64,000 bases of DNA from Gnetum montanum. Its lineage: Eukaryota > Streptophyta > Gnetopsida > Gnetales > Gnetaceae. Positions 24,718 through 36,840 of the stretch are shown piece after piece. Every line of letters starts with the position of its first letter. Position 1 is the stretch's first letter. Below the pieces are notes generated by a model. It did not search any database, was not told where the DNA came from, and saw only the letters and a program-made list of their open reading frames with translations. The position numbers were made by a program, and so were the translations under genes. The stretch is taken from positions 553,597 to 617,596 of the forward strand of contig MNCI01030164.1 in NCBI GenBank assembly GCA_015680685.1, read 5' to 3'.

Positions 24718-24870
24718 TGTTGATGCAAGAATTTTGCTCACACAGCAACATCCATAAAACTCATTTTAAGAAACTCTGGCCTAGGGCACCTCTGGTATGG
24801 GTATAGAAACCCAGGAATAGTTTCAGCTGGTAGGGGCAACATGGTGCTTAAAAGGATGTAAAACATGACA
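24718..24870 (-). mobile_element. U5 end of G4 5' LTR (other end not found)
   Basis: Minus strand ends ...GCATCAACA at the primer site; a GGTGCCCTAGG phrase at about 24785 echoes the U5 of G1, G2 and G3 (AGGGCACC/AGGGTATC). No partner LTR and no TG start could be assigned; the LTR may extend into the region below. Confidence 0.4.
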
Positions 24871-25118
24871 TTTAATAATGCAAGTAAATTAAATACTTTA
24901 ACAGGAAAAATAACTGTTCATTAAAAATAAATTTGGTAGGGAAACTTAAATGAAATAATAGTTCAAATAAATTTGGTAGGGTTGATAACTTAATGAAAAA
25001 TAAACCTAACCATTTCACTAAATCGCTAATGACCAAACATTCAACAAAGATTAAAACTCTTACCTATTTGAAAAACAACCAAAGGGGTTACAACAAAGAC
25101 TTAGCTCAATACAGAGCC

Positions 25119-25330
25119 CTAGATCTTGTCTGCAACCCAGATGACCTCTTGTGCAAGCTGGTTCACTTGTGCCTCCAAAGGACACACCTCCTCTAGCAAG
25201 TCTACAACTTCCCTTGGCTTGATTGGTTCACAGCCTTTTATCGGACTGCTTCCAAAAGCACCACCAAAATAGGTTTGAAATGAATTCAGAGAAAGACTGT
25301 TGGGAATTCCCCTCTTATCAGATCAGATCT
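25119..25330 (-). CDS. Possible exon, unknown protein, with Leu/Glu-rich helix
   Basis: Minus strand open frame of about 66 codons from near 25330 to a TAG at 25119-25121, without a start ATG but following AG dinucleotides that could be acceptors. The first half is Gly/Ser/Phe-rich (FGGAFGSSPIKG), the second half a probable amphipathic helix (VVDLLEEVCPLEAQVNQL). Codon use and lack of stops look gene-like. I do not recognise it. It might belong to a host gene fragment with the block at 26438-26728, or to the LTR of G4. Confidence 0.25.
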
Positions 25331-25839
25331 GCCACCTCAACTTCTACCTCTTCCGCTCCTTGATCCTGCATGTAAATCTAGAAAAGAAATGAAAGCCAAA
25401 CCACTGCAAAAGAAGACAGAGAATATTAAACATTTTATTTTAGGAAAAACCTATACATTTTCATGCTAAAATAAATGGTAGAATAGAATTCCCATGTACA
25501 GTCATTCACTAGCATTACAAGACAGAAATATTCAGAGTTACACACTCCAACATGGAACATACTTCAAGATGGAAATTATTACACCCATTGCACAAACACC
25601 AAACTAGAAAAATGAATTATCTTTCAAGAAAGAGAAACAAATCTGAAGGAAACATAGTAAATGAAAGAAACAGATATTGAACTTGAAGTAGTCTCGTTCA
25701 GTGCTGCTGCAAAACTATCTAACGACTAAATGCAAAGAACAATTAACAACTAAGACGACACAGGCAGCAACAAAAGACAATATGCAGTACAATATTAAAC
25801 TAAAGCAGCAATCGTTGTCTTGAGACTGGTGACAAAACT

Positions 25840-27130
25840 TTCAAAGCACCATGCCAGTTGCACAGATTGGCCACCTTACACTGCCCAAACCCTCGGTAGT
25901 GCTGTCAAGTGCTGAGGCTTCCATCCTTGCTAGCATTGCACAGCCACGCGCTCCTCACCGCCACGCCATGCTTTCGCTCGACGCTGTTCTCACAGCGGCA
26001 AATCTGTTGAACACATCGCACGAGATCCTTGGGCAGATCACCAACCCTGTGTTCACGCCTAGCCAACTGAGCTTCCCCAGCTTTGCCCGTGTCATATAAG
26101 CTAGCTCTTGCTAGGTACAATGCGTCACTTCAGGTTTCTCAAAAACTAGTCCTTCATATGCGAGAAACTCCCTGCTTTCCAGTTCGCGCACATCGGCATC
26201 TTAGAAAACACCATCTGCACACAATATGTGACCACGCCGGCCACCAGCAAGCATCATCTTTCTCCCAGAAGATGTCGACTAGAGCAGTGCCACTTGCTGC
26301 TCACCCGTCCATCACACCGGATACGGATGCAGAACCACCCACACGACAAGAAAAAACCAACTTACCGAACAGCGGATCCCATGACTGGCAATTGATATTT
26401 ATAGTAGCAGAAACGCAACCCTACAAATTCATCTTCATCATCTGCTGCAACTTTGGCTGTAACCGTGAAATTGGTATCCACTCTTCCCAGAACTTTCAGC
26501 AGACCCTGCACCATAATCCCTAAGGGGGCCACGTAGGCCCGTCAACATAGCACTGTTACCTGCCAAGCTCAGCCTGCCGACGACGCTAATGCTACTTTCC
26601 ATCGAACCAGATGAGCTCCTTTTGGACCAGTCCACCATGCTAGGATAGGGTACGACGGACTGAATGAGGGATGAACGCGGATCAACCACAACAGAAATGC
26701 TGGCCGTCGCTACGAAAACGACGTCTTCTCATTCAGTGGCACTGTTCGATGTAGACATTGAAATTGATTCTGCCCAAGTGAGGAGAAGAGGGAATCATGT
26801 ATGGATACAGCAATGGCAGCCTGCATGCTTCTGCTACAAATGAAGATCCAAAACTTTCTGTTTCAGCTGCAGATCTGCCACTTAAAGCATTTCCAAAACT
26901 GACGGCATGGACAGGTGTTTCCTGGCAGTGTCATTGCTAAATGGGATCGTTGCAATAACTCATCGGCATTCCCAGGAAACAGCTTTGCTAGAAAACTTAC
27001 CAAGAGTGGTAGGGATGGCAAACGGTAGATAATGGAAATAAGGAGGTCACTAGTTTTGGCAGCATGATAAGGTGGCAACTGCTGCCGATTTAGAAAATTG
27101 CGGCGGTAATCTTGGCAGGGACTGAGAGAC
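25840..27130. other. CpG-rich, GC-richer island
   Basis: About 1.3 kb with many intact CpG (for example around 25945-25990 and 26500-26720), unlike the CpG-poor retrotransposon DNA on both sides. It holds several short overlapping ORFs on both strands but no recognised domain. It could be a captured or fragmented host gene or its promoter, or the U3 of a younger element. Confidence 0.45.
26438..26728 (-). CDS. Possible exon, Ser/Gly-rich unknown protein
   Basis: Minus strand open frame of 96 codons ending at 26438, preceded by a stop at 26729 and with no ATG at the start, so an exon or fragment rather than a full gene. Composition is Ser/Gly/Arg-rich with SSGSMESSISVVGRL and a short Tyr/Ser tail; no membrane segment. 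CpG dinucleotides are kept. No family recognised. Confidence 0.25.
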   Translation of the reverse strand, partial: EDVVFVATASISVVVDPRSSLIQSVVPYPSMVDWSKRSSSGSMESSISVVGRLSLAGNSAMLTGLRGPLRDYGAGSAESSGKSGYQFHGYSQSCSR

Positions 27131-27332
27131 AGGCTTGCATGGGCAGTTTCCTTATCCTTTTTTAGAACATTCAGTTTGGATGCTAATTGAATGGCAGGTA
27201 TGGCAAGATAGTGAATGTTGACAATCGTTGAGCATCATACAATTTACTTTAGAATGTTTCTTTAATATGTAATATATTAATGTTTCTAATATTACAGCAT
27301 TGGAATGGGTGCATAGAAGAAAATCAACAACT

Positions 27333-27468
27333 ATTCAATTAAATTATCCTGCTTAAATAAAGTAATGCCTTTAAATCATGAAACTTTGTCCACTTGAATG
27401 GGTGCAACCATTCAATTAAATTATCCTACTTAAATAAAGTAATGGCTTTAAATTGCAAAACTATGTCC
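27333..27468. repeat. Direct repeat, two copies of about 58 bp, period 78 bp
   Basis: ATTCAATTAAATTATCCT... to ...TGTCC at 27333-27391 is repeated at 27411-27468 with a few changes. Confidence 0.7.
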
Positions 27469-27705
27469 TAGTGGGTAAACTAATTAATCATGGCCCCGTG
27501 CCTAGCATTGGCGATGTTGATATTAACACTATTTTAAAGGTACCTTATCCTTTGTATAAAACTAATCTAAGGGCATTCTTTTGGAAAATTAATTTTTTAG
27601 ATGATTTATTCGTATGTATGTTGAATTAGTTTGACCTTTAAATGACATGCTTAAGAAAGATAGTAATATGCATTGGATAGTGAAAAGAAAGAACTCTTTT
27701 CTTGT

Positions 27706-29311
27706 TGTTGGACCTAGAAATTTTGGTTTCTGGAATGGAAACCAAAAATTCCAAGTGCTAGAATAGTTTTAACTTTAAATCCCAAGGGCCTCTAGAAATT
27801 GGATTCAAGGTGCCTTGGATGATTTAGTTGATCACCTAGGGACTTACAAAAGTGTAAAATAACCACATAAATGTAAACATAAACATATACAAAAATGAAA
27901 ATGTAAATGCAAATGAAAAGAGGAATGTAAGTGAAAATGGAATTGCAGATCTGAAATGGAAAATGACACAAAAATAGAAATGTGAAATCAAATCTATACA
28001 ACAAATGAACCACTACTTTATTGCAATGGAAAATAAAGTTTCAGGTTCAAAAAGTGCAGATTTTGTGCTAAGTGTACAAGAAGTTGCTTAAAGGAGCTTG
28101 AAGTCTATTGGAGCTTGTGGCCTACACTTTGAACTCCATGATCTGGTTGCTTCTTAGCTCTAGTTTCAAGCAACTCCACACTGGTTTCCATTAGGATCAA
28201 CAATTGTGATCATAGATGGATGATTAGCAATTACGATGGTATCACGTGGGAGTTATTGTGCCCAACATAGGTACTAGTTTTCATTGCCAAAGGGGTTGCA
28301 AGGTTCTCTTGGTTACAAAAGTGCCAAATTCCCTTTTTTCTTAAGGTTTTGGAATAGAATAAGGTTTTCATGTTAGGTTTTTATAAGGTGGAAATTGCTT
28401 ATTTTAGGGCATGCAAATCACTATCATGATTGTTGACAGATTGATGTCAATTTGTAGGTTACAATGGTTACACTTCTTAGCATAGTTACATTTATAGTCA
28501 GTTTGGAATACACAGCAGCCACCAAAGCCCATCCATTTACTTTAAATAGTAAATGGACTTTTGTGACAATTCTAACAACACCCCAACTATCTTGGCATTG
28601 GTAGACTACATTGAAGTTGTTGGAAAATGTTGAAAATAATGAACAATGTAAATTTTTTTGGAAAATGTGATCTACACTAGAACTGCCGGTGTTGACAAAA
28701 TTAAAAGAACTAATGGAAAATGCTGTAAACCATGGAAAATGCTAGAAACCATGGAAAATGCTAGAAACCATGGAAAATGCTAGAAACCATGGAAAATACT
28801 ATCTATGCTAGCCATGCTGCAAGTGCTGAAGACTTGGAATGACTACACTGGCCATTGTTGAGAAAAAATGGAATTAAAAAATGGAAATGGAAAATGTCAC
28901 CAATTCCAAGATGGAAAATCCCAATGGTTCCAATGTTGCATCTACATTGGGTTTTATGGTAACTACGGTAGCTTGGAAATGAATAATACCATCTATTCCA
29001 TCTACGCTAGGGGGCTAGATGATTCTAGCGTAGTTGAGGGTATTCCCCTAATAAAAACCCATGAAAATGCTAAGTTTGATAATTTCCAAGGCATCTTCAG
29101 CCTTCTCAAGCCTAAATATAGACATGAGGCACCTTTTTCCCCTTGGGAAATGAGGCAATAACTACTTTTGAGGCATTTTTCAGCTCCAAAAAGCTAAAGT
29201 ATGCAATATTGTAGCTCATGGACTACAAATCTTACATTTACCATAACAACTCCCCTCAAGTTGGAAAATGAAGGTTGCAACTTGGCAACATCAATTTTTG
29301 GTGGTATTTCA
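27706..29311 (-). mobile_element. 3' LTR of Tat-type element G2
   Basis: Read on the minus strand it starts TGAAATACCACC at 29311, beside a polypurine tract, and ends GGTCCAACA at 27706. Its start, the AAAAATGCC/GAGGCA stretch, an ATTTAAA TATA-like site (near 28540) and its U5 (CTAGGTGATCAACT) match the LTR of G1 in order. It holds a five-copy 19-bp repeat (28712-28800) and the word TCTAGCGTAGTTGAGGG (29017-29033), the G2 form of the G1 word. Confidence 0.8.
28712..28800. repeat. 19-bp tandem repeat in LTR of G2
   Basis: Unit ATGGAAAATGCTAGAAACC in four to five copies, nearly identical, so recent compared with the rest of the LTR. Confidence 0.85.
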
Positions 29312-29313
29312 TT

Positions 29314-29328
29314 GGCTCCTCTTTGTTG
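29314..29328 (-). promoter_or_regulatory. Polypurine tract of G2
   Basis: Minus strand CAACAAAGAGGAGCC just before the LTR start; matches the position and form of the tract at 21749-21760. Confidence 0.65.
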
Positions 29329-30320
29329 ATGTTTAGAGGATAGACCCAAGAGACATTGACAAAGAATACAAAACACCACTACAGGTCCATCACCAATGCT
29401 CCCTCTTTGCGCTTGATCTAGTAATATCAAACCATATCAAAGAGTGCTTGTGATGGCGATGGGATAAGGTTATGATGAGGTAATAGATAGCTAGGAAGTA
29501 TTTGGCTATATGAAATTGGTTATGAGGGTTACCAAGGAATCTCATATGTTGATAACATGGCTACATTCATAGTAATAACACTTTGTTTAATCAATGTGAT
29601 CTTTGGCACTTCTTCCTTTAAAATGTTAGTCACTCAGCAATGCGTTTGAGAAACCAACACTTCGCTCCAAGGCATCTTTGGCCATTAGGCTCCTCCCTTT
29701 GCATGTTTAGAGCCATTGGTTTGTTCTTTTAGGCTTAATTGAACATTTGACTTCTTAGTAATTTGCTTCCCCATTTTTTATTGGGGTGAAACCTTCAATG
29801 GGTTTCATTGCCAAGGTTGGTTTTGATTTGGTTTTCCCATTGAATGAGGTGTGTTACACTCAATGGAATTGTAGGTGGAGCATGACAAAGGAGATATTAC
29901 ATAGCCATAATGCATAAGTGTCATACATAGGTCATCACTATTAGGATGCGGAAGGTTATAAATAGGCTATGGGGCTTGGCTCTAGGAGTGGTAATGTAAT
30001 GATGTGGAACAGGCATTCTTGGTATGGCAAGACAAACTCATCGAATCTTACATGTTGAGGTCACATCATAACTTGCTATGGTGATGAATTACACCTCCAT
30101 GATGACTTTGGGCTTCATCTTGCAAGCACATCTCTAAGTGAACAAGAAAACCACATAAAGAAGTCATGTTGTTATAATACAATGCATAAGGCCATATAAG
30201 ATAATAAGCAAATCAAGCTATTCATAGGTCACTAATATTACAAAGTTTCATAGTTCATCTATTTTTCAAAAAGATGTCATGTAGGCTTGCTTGTTATTAA
30301 TTGTTGATGTCGATTGTTGG
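29329..30320 (-). other. 3' non-coding region of G2
   Basis: No coding domain. 29460-30200 is the reverse-complement counterpart of 20780-21600 in G1. Confidence 0.55.
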
Positions 30321-30329
30321 TCTCTGTAG

Positions 30330-31460
30330 GCTACATATAGTAAGGCTTTAGATAGAAATGATTGACCGAATTGACCATATCATTTCTAACCATGTGAGCT
30401 ATCCTAAAAGCTCTATTGCTGTAGGCCTTAGTGATCAAGAAAGGCCATTCCCAATTGGCTAAGAATTTATTTGCATGCTCGTAGACAGCCTTGAGGACTA
30501 GGTCACCTTCATTGATCTTACACTTGTTCAGGTTATGGTGATGTTGTTCTTTTTGCCTCTCTTAGTACCACTCAATGTAAGCAAGCATTCATACATGTTA
30601 TTCCTCCACCAAGTCCAAGTCCATGGTATGCAACTCCTTGCTTTTTTCATCATTGATGAAATTAGATAAGACTACTCAAAGTGATGGTACCTGCAATTCA
30701 AGAGGTAAAACAACTTTACAATCATAAACCAGCTATAAGGAGTTACACCGGTTTCCATACAAAATGTCATTATGTAGGCCCAAATTACATAAATGAGACA
30801 CTCATGCCACTTGCATTTACTATTGTTCAACATCTTTTGTAGTAAGTTGATGATGGCCTTGTTACTTGCTTTAGCTTGACCATTAACTTGGGGTTAGTAT
30901 AGTGATGAGAAGGAGTGCTTAATGCCTAGGCCATGACAAAATTTTTTCATTTCTTAACTACTAAATTGAGGTCCATTATCTATGACTATGATCATAGGTA
31001 TACTAAAACGTGCTACTATATTATCAAGTATAAATTTATACATGTGTTCAAATGTTGTCTTCTTTAGGGAAATAGCTTTAGCCCCACTTTGTAAAGTATT
31101 CAATTGTAATAATGATAAAGCTATGCCCTATAGAAGACTTAGGTGTTATAGATCCAATGGTATCTAGCCTCCATTGTTGAAATAGCCAAGTGATCTAAGT
31201 AGTGTGTAACTCAGTTGGTAGTACATGTATAAGATTAATATGCTGTTGGCACATGTCATAAGTTTTAACCTTCTACAGGTATTCACTTTCCATATAGGAC
31301 CAGTAATAGCCCAATCATATAATTTTAGCATTCATAGCTCTAGGTGCTATATGGCCCCCACATATACCCTTGTGAACATGCTCTAGGACTATTTGGGCTT
31401 CTATTTTACCTAAGCACACTAATAGTATGCCATCGTAGGAGCATCAATATAGTGTGTTAT
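30330..31460 (-). pseudogene. int: G2 integrase
   Basis: Minus strand, many stops and some frameshifts. The N-terminal zinc-binding region begins near 31410 with HVHKGICGGH and ends near 31230 with YDMCQQH, the HHCC pattern of Ty3 integrases. The catalytic core start follows near 31180 (WRLDTIGSITPKSS, first catalytic Asp in LDTIG) with ITIEYFTKW near 31100. The C-terminal part near 30560-30330 keeps EGDLVLKAVYE and the typical FLANWEWPFLI motif of the integrase C-terminal domain. It would insert the DNA copy. It ends shortly before the 3' non-coding region. Confidence 0.82.
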
Positions 31461-31689
31461 CACCTACTATGGTATACTATTTTGATTATTTACGTAGAAT
31501 GTCCTTTTGAGTAGTGGTCGGGTCCTGTGAAGGTTCATCATGCATAAGATAAAACTTGATATTGTCATACCACTTCTTTGGGGGAGAAGTATGAACTATG
31601 ACCATAAAATTATCCTCAATGCTTTGCGTGATAGAAATGGCACAATCCATAGTCAAGGTGGGTAACTTGCTAAACACATATGCATTGGC

Positions 31690-32570
31690 TATAGTGTTTT
31701 TAGTTCAAGGTACATGTTGGATATCAATGTTTATGAATTATCATATTAGTTTCTTTCCTAGGTCACAGTAAGATTGGAAATTTTTAGCTTTACATGTGTA
31801 AAGCTCCATTACTTGGTTGACCACAAGTTGTGAATCACGTTTAGTCATTATGCATTTTATTCCTATGTCACGAGGTACCATCATTCCTATAATCAAACCC
31901 TCATACTCCACTACATTGTTGGTACATGGAAACTCAAATAGGTAAGAGAAGGGTTGGATTTAACTAGATTGAAATCTTATGATGGCAATGGCACTTACCC
32001 CATGGGTAGTTGAAGCTCTATTGAAGTGCATGATCACCTCATAACCCTTGAGCACTTGGCTAATGGTGTTAACGTGTTCATCTAGAAATTCAGTGTCTAT
32101 GGCTGCATGGTCATCTATTGATGAAATAGTAAGTTGTACAACTATAGCTTAACCCTTCGTTGAAGCTTGAGAGATATAAGGAAGGTCAAACTCCACTATT
32201 ATGGCTTTCCAATGGGCTATACAACTACTCTCATAAATGTTTTTCATGATGGCTCTTAACACATTATCTTTACAAATGACATCGACCTAGCTCCTAAAGA
32301 GGTAGTGTCTCCACTTCTTCAGTGAGAAGACTAAGGCAAGGTAATACTTCTTCACTTTGGTATATCAGGTCTCACGGGCAACTAATGCATGGCTTAAGCA
32401 ATATGCTGGTAACTTTGCGCCATCGTCTCATTTCTGATAGAGTAGAGAGGCAATGGATGCATTAGAGATGGTAAGGTAGATGTAAAAAGATTTATCTTTT
32501 TGTGGAGGATAACCATCGGTAGTTGTGGCAACTCTTGCTTAAAGTTTCCAAAGGCTTCTCGGCTTTGAGT
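31690..32570 (-). pseudogene. G2 RNase H and second (archaeal-type) RNase H
   Basis: Minus strand. The first RNase H is seen near 32350 as YYLALVFSLKKWRHYLF, its usual C-terminal helix. After a tether, a second RNase H begins near 32030 (MHFNRASTTHGVSA) and continues with FEFPCTNNVVEYEGLIIG near 31910 and a DSQLVVNQV helix near 31830. The first catalytic Asp of the second domain, normally in FDGAS, reads Asn; the Glu in VEYEGL and the Asp in DSQLV remain. A second RNase H of this kind after the tether is a known mark of the Tat/Ogre lineage of Ty3/gypsy elements. The regions are joined in order with RT and integrase. Confidence 0.82.
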
Positions 32571-32573
32571 TGT

Positions 32574-33640
32574 TCACTCATAGTGAACTCTTTTCTTAGG
32601 AAAGTGTTGCATGGATTGTAACTTATTCGTAAGATTGGCGATAAACCTATGGATAAATTGTAATCTATCTTGCAGTTCTTGAAGCTCTTTAAGGTTAGTA
32701 GGCACTACTAATTTGGATATGGCCTTAACCTTATTAGGATTAACACATATCCCTACTTCAAATACTATAAAACCAAGCATCTTACCCATTTTGACACCAA
32801 AGATACATTGCTTGGGATTAAGCCTAAGCTCATACTTGAGGCATCATTTAAGTACAAGGTCAAGGTTCTTATCATGGTTGTTGACCAATTTGGACTTAAA
32901 AGCTATATCATCTATGTAATCATTAAGCAAACATAGCATGTAGTCACTAAAGATATATGTCATAGCTCTTTGATAGATTACTCCTATGTTCTTTAGGCCA
33001 AAGAGCATCATGGTATAATAAAATGTACCTCAAGGGGTCATGAAGGTCATACTAAGTTGATGCTCTAGGTTAATCCTAATCTAGTTGTATCTTGAGAACC
33101 CATCCACAAATGATAATAAGGCATGTTTAGCCGTGGTATTAATAAGTTGGTCAATACTAGGTAAAGGGAAATCATCCTTAATAGTAGCCTTATTTAGTTC
33201 TTAAAAATTAATGTAAATGCATATGCTCCCATTTTTCTTAGGGACTACCACTATGTTGGATACCCATTCCATGTAATCAATAGCTCTAATGAAATCAACA
33301 GCTCTAATGAAATCAACTTGGTAAAGCTTTGTGATTTCATCATGAACTTCCAAGGCCAAGTCAAGTATAATTTTATATAGTTTTTGCTTAACTACTCTAA
33401 TGCTAAGATCAAGTATAATATTGTGTTGGACTAAATGTGGGTCTAGACCTAGCATATCTTCATATGACTAGGAAAAGGTCTTAATGTTATCTTGTAAGAC
33501 CTTGGTGATATCTTAATCCTATTAAGGTTCCAGTGAGGAACCTAGTTTTAGGGTTTTCTCCTCATCATTGAGTGTTGTGACAAGAACCTCAACTAGAGAG
33601 TCTTCAGTAATGTCGCCAGCGTCAAGGTCAAGTATTTTAA
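32574..33640 (-). pseudogene. rt: G2 reverse transcriptase
   Basis: Minus strand, from a protease-RT linker near 33600 (EDSLVEVLVTTLNDEEKTLK) through SYEDMLGLDPHLVQH (33460) into the palm. WVSNIVVVPKKNG (near 33230-33270), LLSFVDGFSRYN (near 33100) and MLFGLKNIG (near 33000) are the usual blocks. The catalytic motif is YIDD at 32907-32918, with both Asp kept. The thumb follows (LNPKQCIFGVKMGKMLGFIV, 32760-32820). An in-frame 18-bp duplication (33283-33318) repeats DFIRA. About eight stops are scattered through. The pattern is Tat/Ogre-like. No protease or gag precedes it: the next sequence upstream is the array at 33870-36640. Confidence 0.88.
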
Positions 33641-33869
33641 CTAGGTTTTTAGGCCACTCTAAGGATTTTTCTATTGAGGCTATGTGCTTGATAAGATCCT
33701 TAGGCTCAAGATCTAGACAATTAGAATAAATACATCATTCAATATCATCATGAGGTCCATGTAAGTTCAATGGCAAGGTGGTTTGCTTTCAGGTGTCCAT
33801 ACTCTAATGCTGCACATCAACTATAAGCATATTAAGTGACCATTTTGAGTTAGTTTTGGGCCATTTTGA

Positions 33870-36640
33870 GTGGTATACTTGTTGGTTTTTGTTGTCACAA
33901 AATGGGTTCCTATTGTGACTATGTTGGGCCAGCATAGTCACAAGCCTCCCTAGCATAGTCATCCATGGAAAATAAATTTTGGTGAGTTTTAAGCTCAATT
34001 GACCATGCTAATGAACTTCTGGGGTCACTGGTGTTGCTTGCTAGGGTTTTAGTATCATAATTTTCAAATTTGGTGGTTATTTGGGGCTTGGAAAGGCCAA
34101 ATACCCTATGACTATGCTTGGCATGTAGTTCCTAGTGTAGTTGAGAGATTTGAGTAAAAAAAATGATGTAAATGATGAATTTTGGCTCATTTTCCAAGGT
34201 TTCAAGGTCTTAGCATGCTATGGAAATGTTCTAGGTCTTTTTGGGAGTTGAGTTTGGCAATTTTTGAACTATTTTGGATTGTTCCAAGTTGACTACATTG
34301 GGCAACACCAATTACTACACTGGCCTAGTGTAGTTAAGCAAACTCTAGCATTGTGATGAGATGTCAAATGAAAATTAATAAATTCTAGCTTAACTAGCAA
34401 GATCCGATGGTTCTGATATGCTTGGTAAGGTCCTATAGTTAGAAATGATGCTCTAGTAACTGGATTTAACCTATTTTGCATCCCAAAATATGAACTATGC
34501 TAGGTAGCACTAGTGACTACATTGGCTTAGTGTAGTCACCCCATTCTTCAATGTAGTTGACATGCTTGAGATGGAAAATGGGAAGTTTGGTGGTCTTCAT
34601 GGGCTTCGGTAAGGTTCCAATGTTTCCAAAGATGAATTTAGAGTTATTTATACTTATTTTTAGCATTTTTCATGTTGACTACACTGGGTAGCACCAGTGA
34701 CTGCATTGGCCCATGGTGGTCATGAAAAATTTAGTGTAGTTTAGGTTTGAGAAATAAAAAGTATGGAGTAAAATGTTCAAAATTGGCTTCAATAGGGTCC
34801 TAGGGTTTACCAAAAGTGAATTTGGATGATTTATGATAAATTTTAGTTAGTTTTGGATGGACTACATTGGGCTCTAATAGTGGCTATGCTAGTCTAGCAT
34901 AGTTAGATCATCCCTACCATAGTTGACGTTGGAAACTATCAAAAATGATGGGAGCTGATGAGTTCTATGTTTAGATAGGCTTCGATGAGGTTCTAGGGTT
35001 TGTTGACAATGGGTTTGGATTCATTTCTATAATTTTTGGCCAATTTTGGGTGGACTATACTAGGCAGCACTAATGACTATGTTGGACTAGTGTAGTCACA
35101 TCCTTCCTAGTGTAGTTGGGGTTGGAAAATATTCCAAAGGGGAAAAGTGACTAGTGCTACCTTGGTTTTTAGTCCAATTGGGTTTTTGGGTTCTTGAGAA
35201 GTGGGTTTGGCTAGGAAATGACTGGTTCAATGATTCTAGGTGGACTATGTTGGGCTCTAGCAGTGACTATGTTGGCCCAGCATAGTCATTGTTGGAAAAT
35301 GAATTTTGAAGTAAAAAATAATAAAATCTTGCTTCTATGTTATGTCTGGCATGGTCTTGACATCCCTAGAGGTGGATTTGGACTTGAAAGTATTTCCTTT
35401 GAAGGTTTTGAGTGGACTATATTGAGAACCTACTATGATTATGTAGGCCTAGCATAGTCACCCCATTCCCAACATAGTCACACTTGGGAAATGGGTTCGC
35501 ATGGGTTTTCTTAGGGTTTTTGGTTGATTTGTTGACATTTTGAGGTCATCGGAGGTCTTGGGGAGGCATGAAGGCTTTAAGATGAATTTTTAAAGGTCTA
35601 TCATGGCTTTTGTGATTAATCTTATTCCTAAACCCTATGACCACACTAGGCTAATGTAGTCATAGCCATCCTCCAACATAGTCATGAGTTGTGACCAGTT
35701 TGTGATACCCTTTTATGAGTTTGACTAAGTTTCAAGGTTGTTGAAAGCTTTGGCAAAGGTTTGCAGAGATGTTATGCAAATTTGGAGTTGATCAGAGGAT
35801 ATATGATCTAGGAATGATCTATTTCATCATGGACTACATTGGGCCAGCATAGTCATGTGGTTTCCTAGGATAGTCATACTAAGAATTTTGTCTGTAGAAA
35901 GATTTGATGCGATATGGTTGCTTGGTGACTGCCAATTTTAACTCATGGTTGCTAGTTTGGGTATAGGATTCCATGGGTTAATGGTCAGGGTGGATGGATT
36001 ACTAGGAAGTGGGAAAATGCCTCATATCCCATTGGAGTACCTTGGAGTAGCATAGTCAAGCTCTAGGCCAGTGTAGTTACATGGAAAACCAATTTTTGGA
36101 TGAGTTTTGGGGTCTTTAGGCTGCTCACTTTGTGCCTAGGTCTACATTTGCTTATCTTGCTTGGTCATGGGATTTTTTCCTAGGGATGGAGTACCTGGGA
36201 TTAGGTTTAGGAAGTGGATGTAATATGTCATATATTCCAAAGCTTTCCCTAGTGTAGTCAATCCTAGGAGCTTGAAACTCCAACGTAATCATGGGATAGG
36301 CTTGTTCTTTTAGTGCCTAATGGGGCCCACATGAAGCTAGATATTTTGGAATAGAACTAATTCACACCTAGTGTAGTCCAACCTTCTAATTTCAATTATT
36401 GAGTGAAGTGAATGTTACATATAAAAACCAAGGTTCCAACGTGGGTGCCTAGGCTTAAGTTTGGTTTTCATGGTTTATCCTACCAAAAATCATTGCTACT
36501 TCCATCCTTTCTAGTTGCTACATCCAAGTTGAGATCTCTCTACGTACTTCTACTACCAACTATAGTGTAGTCACAAGCATTTTACTCACTAGTGTTAGCA
36601 TAGTCATAGCTATTCTTGTCCAAGTGCCAACGTAGTCACT
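33870..36640. repeat. Palindromic GACTAC...GTAGTC array of G2
   Basis: Twelve to fourteen units of 165-220 bp. Each carries TGGACTACATTGGGC, then TGACTACACTGGCCTAGTG running into GTAGTCAC, then a further AGTGTAGTTG. Examples of the inverted core are at 33908, 34310, 34520, 34690, 35065, 35258, 35440, 35645 and 35840. Arms appear as AGCATAG, AGTGTAG or ACGTAG, that is the CpG form and its decay products. Spacers share 'TTAGGGTTT(T/A)...GGTTTGG' phrases. There is no coding potential. Confidence 0.85.
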
Positions 36641-36696
36641 CTAGAACTTTAGAAACCAAAGGATTTTCATTATTTGCAGCACTTACCTACTACATC

Positions 36697-36840
36697 ATGA
36701 TGAAAAGGAAGGCTTCCCCTAAGAAGCCTACATTATAGGAGATAGATGCAGCTACTCATGGCCTATTACACTTGTCCCATCCTAGGATTGGGAAGGGTTC
36801 TACAATATTTTATCCCAAATGCACAAGCTAACCCCTTTTT
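36697..36840 (+). pseudogene. Small basic ORF remnant antisense to G2
   Basis: ATG at 36697 opens a short frame with a Lys/Arg/Pro-rich start (MMKRKASPKKP), one TAG, then about 30 further residues. It runs against the direction of G2 and lies where the array meets the 5' part of the element. By position and strand it could be the start of an antisense ORF like the one in G3, but it is too short to assign. Confidence 0.22.
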
